NCBI RefSeq assembly: GCF_022343685.1
Contig: NZ_CP092123.1
Span: 1,860,001-1,924,000 of the forward strand
Length of the DNA stretch: 64,000 bases
DNA from: Marinobacterium sediminicola
GTDB taxonomy: Bacteria; Pseudomonadota; Gammaproteobacteria; Pseudomonadales; Balneatricaceae
Reading direction: 5' to 3'
The notes under the pieces are model-generated. The model saw only the letters and a program-made list of their open reading frames with translations. It was not told the origin of the DNA and ran no database searches. Shown piece by piece: positions 18,729 to 29,020 of the stretch. Positions within the stretch are counted from its first letter, which is position 1; the number at the start of each line of letters is the position of its first letter. The translations under genes and the position numbers were made by a program.

Positions 18729-18998
18729 TCAGTCCTCGACTTTCATTTTCACAGTGTCAAAAGTTTTGGGATCGAAGTAGGCTTCAATACGGCGCTGCTT
18801 ATCGTCGTACCCGTAGATTTCGTAACAGCCGTCATCAACTTTGAATTTTTTGATCTCCCAGCCTTTGGCCTGTATTGCATCGCGAAACGATTGTTCGCTC
18901 TGCCATTCATCCTTGGGCACATCGCACTTGTCCCCCGCTATCGCGGGTGCGGAAATAATGGCTGATGAAATCAACAGAGATGCAAGCAGTGTTTTCAT
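18729..18998 (-). CDS. Exported small PepSY-like protein, first gene of the redox/two-component operon
   Basis: 89 aa: signal peptide (MKTLLASLLISSAIISAPAIA) and a compact PepSY-like domain with two cysteines (GDKCDVP and DDGCYEIYG) that could form a disulfide, ending AYFDPKTFDTVKMKVED. Start ATG at 18998 is preceded by AGGAG, but that box lies inside a perfect 13-bp hairpin ending 2 nt before the start codon (see 19001-19034). As leader gene of the operon its translation may therefore be conditional. Domain family fairly sure; role unknown. Confidence 0.85.
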   Translation of the reverse strand: MKTLLASLLISSAIISAPAIAGDKCDVPKDEWQSEQSFRDAIQAKGWEIKKFKVDDGCYEIYGYDDKQRRIEAYFDPKTFDTVKMKVED

Positions 18999-19000
18999 GT

Positions 19001-19034
19001 AACTGACTCCTGTATTGGTTAACAGGAGTCAGTT
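19001..19034 (-). promoter_or_regulatory. Perfect inverted repeat burying the ribosome binding site of the PepSY gene
   Basis: Arms AACTGACTCCTGT (19001-19013) and ACAGGAGTCAGTT (19022-19034) pair perfectly over 13 bp with an 8-nt spacer. In the mRNA the AGGAG of the PepSY gene is in the 3' arm and the ATG is 2 nt downstream. It may be a translational switch or a protein operator. It lacks a T-run, so it is not a normal terminator. Confidence 0.75.
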
Positions 19035-19080
19035 TAGGGAGGCGGGATGAAATGAAACTTAAAGAAAGCAGGCCGTCTGG

Positions 19081-19908
19081 TCAGTTCTGAAGATAAATAC
19101 CCTTTTCATCCTGCCGTATCCGGCCTGACTTCATCAACTTCCCCAGTGCCATCTTGTAGGCCTTCTTGCTGACACCGAAGGTTTCACGAATCGCATCAGG
19201 ATCGCTCTTGTCACCCAGCGGGCAAAAGCCGCTGCGCGCTTCAAGGTACTTGAGAACCTGCTGAGACAGCGGGTCCACGCGCCCATAACCCGGCTTCTCC
19301 AACATGACGTCAATTTTGCCATCCTCGCGTACATGCTTGATGAAGCCGGACATACGCTGTCCAGGACGAACGGGGCGATGGATATCCTGTTGATGCAGCA
19401 ACCCCATGACACGGTTATCGATGATCACCTGATATCCAATATCAGTAGGGCGAACAACCAACAACTCAACAAGCTGCGCCTGCTTGTAGTCTTCTCCGCT
19501 CTCCAGGTGCTTCTCCAGCTTTGTTGTCGCAGCAATACGATTGGTATTGTCCAGATACAGGAATACGGTGACATAGTCTCCCGCCTGGAGCGGTTTAACC
19601 TGTTCATTGAAGGGAAGAAACAGATCCTTCGGCAGTCCCCAGTCCAGGAATGCCCCCACCTTATTCACTTCGACCACTTTCAGGTTGGCAAACTGACCCA
19701 CCTGGGCACGGGGGCGCCGTGTCGTTGCAATCGGCTCGTCGTTGGAATCCAGATAGACGAATACATGCAGCCGGTCACCCAGACGAGCACCTTCGGGGAC
19801 TTCAGACTTGGGCAGCAGAATACCGCCGGCACTCCCGCCATCCAGATAAACGCCGAATTCCACTTCGCGGATGACTTTCAGCTTGTTGAACTGCCCCGTA
19901 TCGGCCAT
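19081..19908 (-). CDS. cvfB: CvfB-type S1-domain RNA-binding protein
   Basis: 275 aa made of S1-like OB folds in series (about 5-60, 68-130, 145-205) and a C-terminal winged-helix domain (FCPLGDKSDPDAIRETFGVS then KKAYKMALGKLMKSGRI). This is the build of CvfB/YitL, first known from Staphylococcus as a virulence regulator that binds RNA. The repeated LFLPFNEQ/ILLPKSEVP segments are typical. It is separated from the small basic gene upstream by a terminator and from the PepSY operon by 82 nt that contain the hairpin at 19001. Confidence 0.87.
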   Translation of the reverse strand: MADTGQFNKLKVIREVEFGVYLDGGSAGGILLPKSEVPEGARLGDRLHVFVYLDSNDEPIATTRRPRAQVGQFANLKVVEVNKVGAFLDWGLPKDLFLPFNEQVKPLQAGDYVTVFLYLDNTNRIAATTKLEKHLESGEDYKQAQLVELLVVRPTDIGYQVIIDNRVMGLLHQQDIHRPVRPGQRMSGFIKHVREDGKIDVMLEKPGYGRVDPLSQQVLKYLEARSGFCPLGDKSDPDAIRETFGVSKKAYKMALGKLMKSGRIRQDEKGIYLQN

Positions 19909-19969
19909 TTAGTACCCCTGATCCTGTCTTTACACTCACCACAACACATGCAACCAGTGCGGTGACAAC

Positions 19970-19994
19970 AAAAAAGGCACTCACCTGAGTGCCT
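19970..19994 (-). terminator. Intrinsic terminator of the small basic gene
   Basis: On the - strand, GGCACTC/GAGTGCC stem (19976-19993) with a very short loop followed by TTTTTT. It ends the transcript of the gene at 20078-20260. Confidence 0.8.
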
Positions 19995-20077
19995 TGCACA
20001 GTATACCCGAGTTTACTCTCATTGATGCAGGTCGATCAGTCTCGATCGATCACAATTCACCCTCTCCATAAACGTCA

Positions 20078-20260
20078 CTAGCGTTTTTTCTTCGCCCGTT
20101 TCTTTTTGAAATAGTCCTTCACCGGCGTCGGCTTGTCAGGCAAGGCGGCGGCAAATCGCTCACGCATTGACTCAACACGGCTTTCCTTGCGTTCATGCTG
20201 TTTGCGCTCCCGATGTCGATCCGCTGCTGAACCAAAATTCACGACCTTTTCATCCGACAT
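20078..20260 (-). CDS. Small highly basic protein
   Basis: 60 aa, rich in Arg, Lys and Glu (RHRERKQHERKESRVESMRE) and ending in a Lys/Arg run (KDYFKKKRAKKKR). Start ATG at 20260 follows GAGAGG; the frame can be read 15 nt further up from a TTG, less likely. Followed by a clear terminator, which supports a real monocistronic gene. The family looks conserved in gammaproteobacteria, but I cannot name it. The charge suggests nucleic-acid or ribosome binding (inference). Confidence 0.6.
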   Translation of the reverse strand: MSDEKVVNFGSAADRHRERKQHERKESRVESMRERFAAALPDKPTPVKDYFKKKRAKKKR

Positions 20261-20431
20261 AGCCTGACCTCTCAAACTGATTGCTCACCCGTATGATGAG
20301 TAACCCTGATCGGGTTGTCGAGCTTCACCTGTCAACAGATCCTGCAATCACAGCACTGATGTACTTGTTTCGTCTCAAACCAACCCAATATAGGTCAACG
20401 ACAGACACATTCATTAACAAGGGGACTCACC

Positions 20432-21085
20432 TTGAACCTGACTGATATTGCACTGACACGTTATTCCACCAAAGCCTTCGATCCGTCCCGAAAAATTGCG
20501 CCAGAAGCCTTTGACCAGATCCAGTCACTGCTGCGATACAGCCCATCCAGCGTCAATTCCCAGCCCTGGCATTTCATCATTGCCCACACTGATGAGGGCA
20601 AACAGCGTTTAGCCAAAGGGACACAGGGGGCTTTCAAGGCCAACGAAGCCAAGGTACTCAATGCATCGCATGTGGTGCTCTTCTGCGCCAAAACCGAGAT
20701 CGACGACGACTATCTGGATCATCTGTTGGCAACGGAAGAAGCCGACGGTCGTTTTCCTGACGACTCGGTGAAAGAGATGACGAAAGGTGTTCGTGCACAT
20801 TTCGTTAATCTACATCGCGTCGATCTGGGTGATGCACCTCAATGGATGGAAAAACAGGTATACCTGAACATGGGCTCCCTGCTACTGGGCGCAGCCGCGC
20901 TGGGGGTTGATGCTGTTCCCCTCGAAGGTATCGATACCGCCGTACTGAATGAGGAATTCGAGCTGCCGCAGAAAGGCTTCACCGCTGTAGCAGCCATTGC
21001 TTTGGGCTACCGTGCTGTCGACGACTTTAATGCCAAACTGCCTAAGTCCCGACTGCCGGAAAACGAAATATTGACCCATCTTTAA
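20432..21085 (+). CDS. nfsB: Oxygen-insensitive NAD(P)H nitroreductase / dihydropteridine reductase NfsB
   Basis: 217 aa, same length as E. coli NfsB and alignable throughout (RYSTKAFDPS, LRYSPSSVNSQPWHFI, ASHVVLFCAKT, VYLNMGSLLLGAAALGVDA, FNAKLPKSRLPEN). It is an FMN-dependent dimer that reduces nitroaromatics, quinones and pteridines in two-electron steps. The start is a TTG at 20432: it follows AAGGGGA and gives exactly the family N-terminus. A hairpin CAGGGCGT/ACGCCCTG at 21098-21121 follows, without a T-run. Monocistronic. Confidence 0.94.
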   Translation: MNLTDIALTRYSTKAFDPSRKIAPEAFDQIQSLLRYSPSSVNSQPWHFIIAHTDEGKQRLAKGTQGAFKANEAKVLNASHVVLFCAKTEIDDDYLDHLLATEEADGRFPDDSVKEMTKGVRAHFVNLHRVDLGDAPQWMEKQVYLNMGSLLLGAAALGVDAVPLEGIDTAVLNEEFELPQKGFTAVAAIALGYRAVDDFNAKLPKSRLPENEILTHL

Positions 21086-21253
21086 CCCCACCCCTGACAG
21101 GGCGTCCCAAGGCACGCCCTGCTCATTCGAGACAGGCACTCTGTGGCAATCCGTACAGGCCTGCAGTCAAGAGTCTACACCCACATCTGTTTTGGCCTCA
21201 TACTGCTTTACTGATCGACTTTATATCAGCGGGCCCTTAGCTTGAGTCAACAT

Positions 21254-21282
21254 AAAAAAACCCGCCGAGTTTCCCCGGCGGG
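21254..21282 (-). terminator. Intrinsic terminator of groESL
   Basis: On the - strand a CCCGCCG/CGGCGGG stem (21261-21267 and 21276-21282) is followed by TTTTTTT, 37 nt after the groEL stop. Confidence 0.9.
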
Positions 21283-21318
21283 TGTTGAAGTGAGGAGAGC
21301 CAAAGTATGTGCCTGAAA

Positions 21319-23261
<1,943 letters not shown>

Positions 23262-23344
23262 ACCAATTTTTCCTCCTTCCAACCTGCCTCTAGCAGGCAA
23301 CAAAAAGAAAACATGAACGTGCGATTGATTTCGCTGATACACAA

Positions 23345-23371
23345 ATATGAGCGGACAAACCCGGTTTCAAG
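23345..23371 (-). promoter_or_regulatory. Probable sigma-32 promoter of groESL
   Basis: On the - strand CTTGAAA (23365-23371), a 13-nt spacer and CTCATAT (23345-23351). This fits the heat-shock consensus CTTGAAA-N11-16-CCCCATNT with two differences in the -10 box. No CIRCE repeat is visible between it and groES. Confidence 0.7.
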
Positions 23372-23467
23372 CCCATCAATAATTGAAAAAAATTCACTTA
23401 ATTTTGCTTTTGCATGAGTAAGCTTTTGCTAATTTGAAAGTGTACAAAGCAACAGGAGATCAGGTCG

Positions 23468-24055
23468 ATGCATGGACTGGATTACACTGCCCGTCACGGG
23501 TTGACTGAATTTTTCCGTCGCCGACTTCAGGAAGAGGCTGATCAGCATACAGGAGAGGACACCCGCTGGTATCTGGGCAATTTACTGGCACGATTTACGC
23601 GTAAAGATGCGCTATTCAGTTATGAGGGCGAGGAAATATGCATCCGCCCACTGGCACTGATTTACGGTGATGCTCAACAATGCCACAACGAACGAGAACG
23701 CTGTTTGCTGCTGCGCCAATTGGGTGACCAGGCCCTTTTCATGGGGGCACTGTTTCCTGAGCACTATGCCCGCAAGGGAATACAACGTGACTATTTCATC
23801 GGCATGGGTAGCGGTGCCTACTCCTATCTGGCCGGACATGCCCGTGACTGGAAACACGTCTTTGCCGAGCTGGCAGCACGATTCGCACAGGCACTTGAAC
23901 TGATTGCCCGCATCTGTCACCGCGAACGAAGGTACACGGCAGGCGAGATCATGGCGCTTTACCAGCGATGGCTTTGCACACGTAACCCGGCACTTGCCGA
24001 CCAGTTGATCGCTATGGGCATTTCACTGGATACCGACTCTCAGCCAATTCACTGA
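23468..24055 (+). CDS. Unrecognised conserved-looking protein divergent from groES
   Basis: 195 aa, soluble, mostly helical, with no signal peptide or membrane segment. N-terminus MHGLDYTARHGLTEFFRRRL; a motif-like centre GDQALFMGALFPEHYARKGI and YFIGMGSGAYSYLAG; several Cys and many His and Arg. Start ATG follows AGGAG at 10 nt. It shares a 206-bp intergenic region with groES and might be co-controlled with it, but I see no second heat-shock promoter in its direction. The compact form and conserved aromatic/Gly motifs suggest a real family. Function unknown. Confidence 0.7.
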   Translation: MHGLDYTARHGLTEFFRRRLQEEADQHTGEDTRWYLGNLLARFTRKDALFSYEGEEICIRPLALIYGDAQQCHNERERCLLLRQLGDQALFMGALFPEHYARKGIQRDYFIGMGSGAYSYLAGHARDWKHVFAELAARFAQALELIARICHRERRYTAGEIMALYQRWLCTRNPALADQLIAMGISLDTDSQPIH

Positions 24056-24084
24056 CGCGTATTTTTCAGCGGCCTTAGCCATAA

Positions 24085-24112
24085 ACAGAAAGGCCCCGAA
24101 CAAGTCGGGGCC
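24085..24112 (-). terminator. Intrinsic terminator of ppsA
   Basis: Perfect 8-bp stem GGCCCCGA/TCGGGGCC (24092-24099 and 24105-24112) with loop ACAAG; on the - strand it is followed by TTTCTGTTT. Confidence 0.75.
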
Positions 24113-24130
24113 CTGGGGTGTCACGGATGA

Positions 24131-26497
24131 TCAGGCTTTTTCATTGGCCAGGAAGAACCAGGTATCCAGCACGGAGTCCGGATTCAGGGAAACACTGCTG
24201 ATTCCCTGCTCCATCAGCCAGCGCGCCAGATCCGGATGGTCGGATGGCCCCTGACCACAGATACCAACGTACTTGCCCTGCTTGCGACAGGCCTCAATAG
24301 CCATGCCCAGCAGTCGTTTGACCGCTTCATTACGCTCGTCAAACAGGTGCGCAATGATGCCGGAGTCACGATCAAGACCCAAGGTCAACTGAGTCAGGTC
24401 ATTGGAACCAATGGAGAAACCATCGAAGTATTCCAGGAACTGATCGGCCAACAGCGCGTTGGACGGGATCTCACACATCATGATCAGGCGCAGGCCATTC
24501 TTGCCTCGCTGAAGACCATTTTCCGCCAGCAGTTCAACCACCTGCTTGGCCTCACCCGGGGTACGCACGAACGGCAGCATGATCTCAATGTTCGTCAGCT
24601 TCATTTCGTCACGCACACGCTTGAGCGCACGACATTCCAGTTCAAAGCAGTCGCGGAAGTTGTCAGAGATGTAACGTGCCGCTCCACGGAAGCCCAGCAT
24701 CGGGTTTTCTTCGCTCGGCTCGTAACGGTCGCCGCCAATCAGATGGCCATATTCGTTCGACTTGAAGTCGGACATGCGCACGATCACCTTCTTCGGATAG
24801 AAGGCCGCCGCCAGGGTTGAGATCCCCTCCACCAGCTTATCGACGTAAAAATCGACCGGCGAAGCATAGCCGCCGATGCGACGTTCAATGATCTGCTTGA
24901 CGTCACGTGGTTGCTCATCGAAGTTGAGCAATGCTTTCGGGTGAACACCAATCATGCGGTTGATGATGAATTCCAGACGCGCCAAACCAACACCGGCGTT
25001 GGGCAGGGACTGGAAATCAAACGCGCGATCCGGGTTGCCCACGTTCATCATGATATCGAACGGCAGGTTCGGCATGGACTCGACGCTGTTGCTCTGATGC
25101 TCAAACGCCAGCTTACCCTCGTAGGCACGGCCGGTGTCGCCTTCTGCACAGGACACGGTGACGTCCTGCCCATCCGTCAGCTTTTCGGTGGCATCACCAC
25201 AGCCGACGATCGCTGGAATCCCCAGCTCACGGGCAATGATCGCGGCGTGACAGGTGCGACCACCACGATTGGTGACAATCGCTGCCGCACGCTTCATTAC
25301 CGGCTCCCAATCCGGGTCGGTCATATCAGTAACCAGCACATCGCCCGGCTGAACTTCATGCATCTGTTCCAGACCGCTGACGATGCGAACGGGGCCTGAG
25401 CCGATACGATGGCCGATGGAGCGACCTTCAACCAGCACTTTGCCTTTTTCTTTCAGCAGGTAACGCTCAATCACGGTGCCCTTGTTCTGGCTCTGTACGG
25501 TTTCAGGACGCGCCTGCACCACGTACAGCTTGCCGTCATCACCGTCCTTGGCCCACTCGATGTCCATCGGACGGCCATAGTGTTTCTCGATGATTACGGC
25601 GATACGCGCCAGCTCTTCCACATCAGCATCATTGATCGAGAACTTGTTACGGTCTGCCTTGGGCACATCAACGGTTTCAACAGCCTTGCCGGCACTGCCC
25701 TCGTCTGTGTACACCATCTTGATCGCTTTGGAGCCCAACGTACGACGCAAAATCGCCGGCGCACCCTGTGCAAGGGTTGGCTTGTACACGTAGAACTCGT
25801 CCGGGTTAACGGCACCCTGAACGACGGTTTCACCCAGACCATAGGCCGAGGTGATGAAGACAACATGGTTGAAGCCGGATTCGGTATCCATGGTAAACAT
25901 GACGCCGGAAGAACCGGTTTCAGAACGCACCATGCGCTGGATGCCTGCTGAAAGGGCCACTTCCGCGTGGGTAAAACCCTTGTGTACACGATAGGAGATG
26001 GCTCGATCGTTATACAGGGAGGCAAACACTTCCTTGATGGCGTGTTTGACGTTGTCCAGCCCGCGGATGTTCAGGAAGGTTTCCTGCTGACCGGCGAAAG
26101 ATGCGTCCGGCAGGTCTTCTGCTGTAGCAGAGGAGCGCACAGCAACTGCAATCTCGTCACCGTTGGTCATTTCAGCCCAAGCAGCATCGATCGCTTGCTC
26201 AAGCTCCGGCTGAAAGTCGGCTTCCATGATCCACTGACGAATCTTGCTGCCCGTCTCGATCAGAGCACGTGTATCATCTGCATCCAGTGCATCCAGCGCT
26301 TCGTTGATGCGATCAGCAAGACCGCTTTGCGCCAGAAAATCGCGATAAGCAAGCGCGGTGGTGGCAAAACCGCCGGGCACACGCACACCGGCATCGCTGA
26401 GCTGGTGGATCATTTCACCCAAAGACGCATTCTTGCCGCCGACTTTGTCGACATCTCCCATGCCCGCCTGTTCCAGGCGAAGTACATAATCCTGCAA
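24131..26497 (-). CDS. ppsA: Phosphoenolpyruvate synthase PpsA
   Basis: About 788 aa. Converts pyruvate and ATP to PEP, AMP and phosphate: the entry to gluconeogenesis from pyruvate. ATP-grasp N-terminal domain ([32 protein letters not shown]), the phospho-His domain ([18 protein letters not shown]) and the PEP-binding barrel with the final [11 protein letters not shown] Cys motif. The frame is open to 26605, but the best start is the TTG at 26497: AGGAGA lies 7 nt before it and the protein then has the family length (~791). The ATG at 26539 has no ribosome binding site. Divergent from its regulator ppsR. Confidence 0.95.
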   Translation of the reverse strand: MQDYVLRLEQAGMGDVDKVGGKNASLGEMIHQLSDAGVRVPGGFATTALAYRDFLAQSGLADRINEALDALDADDTRALIETGSKIRQWIMEADFQPELEQAIDAAWAEMTNGDEIAVAVRSSATAEDLPDASFAGQQETFLNIRGLDNVKHAIKEVFASLYNDRAISYRVHKGFTHAEVALSAGIQRMVRSETGSSGVMFTMDTESGFNHVVFITSAYGLGETVVQGAVNPDEFYVYKPTLAQGAPAILRRTLGSKAIKMVYTDEGSAGKAVETVDVPKADRNKFSINDADVEELARIAVIIEKHYGRPMDIEWAKDGDDGKLYVVQARPETVQSQNKGTVIERYLLKEKGKVLVEGRSIGHRIGSGPVRIVSGLEQMHEVQPGDVLVTDMTDPDWEPVMKRAAAIVTNRGGRTCHAAIIARELGIPAIVGCGDATEKLTDGQDVTVSCAEGDTGRAYEGKLAFEHQSNSVESMPNLPFDIMMNVGNPDRAFDFQSLPNAGVGLARLEFIINRMIGVHPKALLNFDEQPRDVKQIIERRIGGYASPVDFYVDKLVEGISTLAAAFYPKKVIVRMSDFKSNEYGHLIGGDRYEPSEENPMLGFRGAARYISDNFRDCFELECRALKRVRDEMKLTNIEIMLPFVRTPGEAKQVVELLAENGLQRGKNGLRLIMMCEIPSNALLADQFLEYFDGFSIGSNDLTQLTLGLDRDSGIIAHLFDERNEAVKRLLGMAIEACRKQGKYVGICGQGPSDHPDLARWLMEQGISSVSLNPDSVLDTWFFLANEKA

Positions 26498-26583
26498 AGC
26501 CAATTCTCCTGAGTCTGAGCCGTTTGACGTAAGGATCATTATTATTATTTTCACCGAAAGCCGGATGATACTGCAGAAAAAGC

Positions 26584-26605
26584 AAAAAATCTTGGCTTCG
26601 GCCAA
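26584..26605 (-). promoter_or_regulatory. Possible attenuator hairpin in the ppsA leader
   Basis: On the - strand TTGGC-CGAA-GCCAA followed by GATTTTTT, about 90 nt before the TTG start of ppsA. It looks like a weak intrinsic terminator in the leader. The stem is only 5 bp, so it could be chance. Confidence 0.35.
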
Positions 26606-26681
26606 ATGTAATTTATTTACAAAACCTTAGGGTTGATTTTCTGCTAAAGTAGCAGCCTGACGCAAAGTACAACCCAGCAAC

Positions 26682-26693
26682 ATTGTCGACAAT
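26682..26693. promoter_or_regulatory. Palindrome ATTGTCGACAAT upstream of ppsR
   Basis: Perfect 12-bp palindrome ending 12 nt before the ppsR start. The identical 12-mer occurs once more in the window, at 45988-45999 just downstream of the promoter of the GntR-prp operon. The half-site TTGT-N-ACAA style fits FCD-type GntR repressors. Confidence 0.6.
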
Positions 26694-26705
26694 CAGGACC
26701 GCTAC

Positions 26706-27524
26706 ATGAAAAGAACTGCCTTCTTTATCTCTGATGGCACCGGCATTACCGCCGAAACCCTCGGCCATAGTCTGCTCTCGCAATTCGAGGCAATTCGGTT
26801 CGAAAAGATCACGCTGCCCTATGTCGACACCATTGAAAAAGCGCGCTCGGTTGTAGAACGCATCAACCGCCAGGCAGAGGAAGATGGCAGGCCGCCAATT
26901 GTGCTGGACACCATCGTGAATGATGAGATACGCGACCTCCTGGCGAGCTGTAACGGTTTCAAGATCGACGTGTTCTCCACTTTCCTTAAACCTCTGGAAG
27001 CCGAACTGGAAACCCACTCGTCCTATTCCGTAGGCAAATCTCACGCCATTAACGAGATGGAGCGCTACAAGGACCGAATCGACTCGGTCAATTTTGCGCT
27101 GGATAACGACGATGGCGCGCGCACACGTCAGTATAATCAGGCCGACATTATCCTGGTCGGGGTGTCACGTTGCGGCAAAACGCCGACGTGCCTCTACATG
27201 GCGTTGCAGTTCGGCATCCGCGCCGCCAACTACCCTCTCACCGAGGAAGACATGGAAGCGAACCGCCTGCCTGACTGCCTGCAGGAGCACCGCCACAAGC
27301 TGTACGGCCTGACCATCGATCCGTTTCAGTTGGCAGCCATTCGACACGAGCGCCGCGCAAACAGCCGATATGCATCCCTCGATCAGTGCGATTTCGAGGT
27401 CAGAACCGTGGAACGCCTGTTCCAGAAAGAAGGCCTGAACTGCATCAATACAACCAACTTTTCAATTGAAGAGATTGCAACACGCATCATCAACGATGCA
27501 GGTCTGACTCGCCGAATCAGCTGA
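26706..27524 (+). CDS. ppsR: PEP synthase regulatory protein (kinase/pyrophosphorylase) PpsR
   Basis: 272 aa, DUF299 family. Bifunctional: ADP-dependent phosphorylation inactivates PpsA and Pi-dependent dephosphorylation restores it. N-terminus [15 protein letters not shown] and the P-loop [15 protein letters not shown] (residues ~151-165) are diagnostic. Start ATG at 26706 follows AGGACC. Divergent from ppsA, which it controls. It ends directly against the stop codon of the convergent DOPA-dioxygenase-family gene, with no bases in between and no room for a dedicated terminator. Confidence 0.96.
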   Translation: MKRTAFFISDGTGITAETLGHSLLSQFEAIRFEKITLPYVDTIEKARSVVERINRQAEEDGRPPIVLDTIVNDEIRDLLASCNGFKIDVFSTFLKPLEAELETHSSYSVGKSHAINEMERYKDRIDSVNFALDNDDGARTRQYNQADIILVGVSRCGKTPTCLYMALQFGIRAANYPLTEEDMEANRLPDCLQEHRHKLYGLTIDPFQLAAIRHERRANSRYASLDQCDFEVRTVERLFQKEGLNCINTTNFSIEEIATRIINDAGLTRRIS

Positions 27525-27890
27525 TCAAAGACGTTCGGTAAAGATCGAAAGATCCAGATCAACCGGCTGTCCCAGCCAATAGGCGTAATCGGTATGATCC
27601 TTGTATTCATCACCGGTTACGCCATGCACCAGCACATCCAGGCCTTCTCGTGCACTGTCCAGCCATGGAACAAAGACATCGAAGTCACGGTGGCTGAAAA
27701 GAACCTGCACACTCCAGCGCCGATGCGGACCGACCAGTTTCTGGTGCATACGCCCGACTTTCAGACCGAACTGATCTTCAATCTGCATACATATATCGGT
27801 CACCTGCTGAACACTTTGCTGATCAAAATAGATATGCGCATGATAGGCTTTGTGACAATTAACCGGATAAAACTCTGGCGTTGCGGACAT
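27525..27890 (-). CDS. DOPA 4,5-dioxygenase family protein
   Basis: 121 aa. Conserved His pattern of the family: YHAHIYFDQQS at residue ~16-26, VGRMHQKLVGPHRRWSVQVLF split around 45-65, and LVHGVTGDEYKDHTDYAYWLG. Fungal and plant-related members open the ring of L-DOPA in betalain-type pigment formation; bacterial members are of uncertain substrate. It is a lone gene, tail to tail with ppsR, and shares a 151-bp region with divergent efpL. Confidence 0.85.
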   Translation of the reverse strand: MSATPEFYPVNCHKAYHAHIYFDQQSVQQVTDICMQIEDQFGLKVGRMHQKLVGPHRRWSVQVLFSHRDFDVFVPWLDSAREGLDVLVHGVTGDEYKDHTDYAYWLGQPVDLDLSIFTERL

Positions 27891-28041
27891 TCAGGCATTT
27901 CCCTTTTACATCGAGACTGGACACAAGTGTAAGTACCTCTTGAACCTTAAACAAATCCACCCGCGCTATCTGTGCCACGACTGCCTTTTCTCATAAAATG
28001 GCGACCTGTTTCTATTCAACCCATTGTGTGGAGTTCCAGTC

Positions 28042-28608
28042 ATGCCAAAAGTGGCTGATGTTAAACGCGGCAATCTGGTCGAAATCAACGGTCAGTATAT
28101 GCTGGTGCAGCAGATCGACATCTCCAGTCCGACTGCTCGTGGTGCCAAAACCCTATACCGCATGAGATTCAGCAAGTTACCGGGTGGTGGCAAATACGAG
28201 GAAACCTTTACGGGTGACGACATGCTCAAGGATGCCGCACTGGAACGACGCAAGGTCTCCTATCTGTATAAGGAAGGGGATCTCTACACGTTCATGGACT
28301 CTGAAGATTACTCACAGTACATGCTTAACGGGGACGCGATCGAAGATCAACTGCCCTTCTTGATGGATGGCATGGAAGGCATCATGGCACTGCTGGTTGA
28401 TGGCACCATTCTGACTATTGAGCTGCCCTCTACCGTCATCATGGAAATTGTTGAAACCGTTCCGGGCATGAAGGCCGCCAGCGCCACCGGGCGTACCAAA
28501 CCGGCCAAGTTCGCTACCGGATTGGAACTGCAGGTTCCCGAATATCTGGAAGCCGGTGAGAAAGTCAAAATCAATACCGAGACCGGTAAATTCCTGTCAC
28601 GTGCATGA
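28042..28608 (+). CDS. efpL: EF-P-like translation factor EfpL (YeiP)
   Basis: 188 aa in the three-domain EF-P fold. It matches E. coli YeiP closely: PKVADVKRGNLVEINGQYM, DISSPTARGAKTLYRMRFS, FTGDDML, IELPSTVIMEIVETVPG and QVPEYLEAGEKVKI. The tip of the first domain has R33 in SPTARGA where EF-P has a modified Lys, the defining feature of the YeiP/EfpL branch. EfpL relieves ribosome stalling at proline-rich and some other motifs. Start ATG at 28042 follows GGAG; an in-frame ATG further up lacks support. Confidence 0.95.
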   Translation: MPKVADVKRGNLVEINGQYMLVQQIDISSPTARGAKTLYRMRFSKLPGGGKYEETFTGDDMLKDAALERRKVSYLYKEGDLYTFMDSEDYSQYMLNGDAIEDQLPFLMDGMEGIMALLVDGTILTIELPSTVIMEIVETVPGMKAASATGRTKPAKFATGLELQVPEYLEAGEKVKINTETGKFLSRA

Positions 28609-28615
28609 TATGAGC

Positions 28616-28643
28616 TGTCAGGGCAGCCCAGACTGCCCTGACA
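28616..28643 (+). terminator. Hairpin after efpL
   Basis: Perfect 11-bp arms TGTCAGGGCAG/CTGCCCTGACA with a 6-nt loop, 7 nt after the efpL stop. The T content after it is modest (CCATTCTTTG). Confidence 0.6.
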
Positions 28644-29020
28644 CCATTCTTTGACTGCCCTTTCGATATAAAAGGCCTACAGCCAAGCCTGAATCTCATG
28701 AACAGAGCAACCGGTCTTGGCACTTAATCCGCAGCACATCCTTGACTTGCCTGCGATCAGTCGATCGTCATCAATAGCGTTCAGGCCTGAAACAGGCACC
28801 TGGTAAACCGCCACATTGACCCTGCATTAGACAAAAAGTTATGACACTTTATATTTATAATAACTATTTTGAATGTATCATCTAATACACATTGCTGCAC
28901 ACGCTCACACCCATCCTTGATGAACCGTGCAGGGCGACATAGAATCCACTGCCCGGTATTATCAAGTGACCAGAGGTCAGCTTGGCAGCACGGCCAGTAC
29001 CGACCAAACAGATTCGAGGC
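28644..29020. other. Gap between efpL and paaX
   Basis: No gene recognised. The stretch 28830-28890 is very AT-rich (ATATTTATAATAACTATTT) and is the likely promoter or operator zone for paaX. A short inverted segment CAGGCCTG-AAA-CAGG lies near 28782. Nothing else stands out. Confidence 0.3.

Noticed and set aside
19001-19034. Hairpin read as the terminator of cvfB
   Set aside because: No T-run after either arm, and the arm contains the start signal of the next gene; a regulatory role fits better, though partial termination is not excluded.
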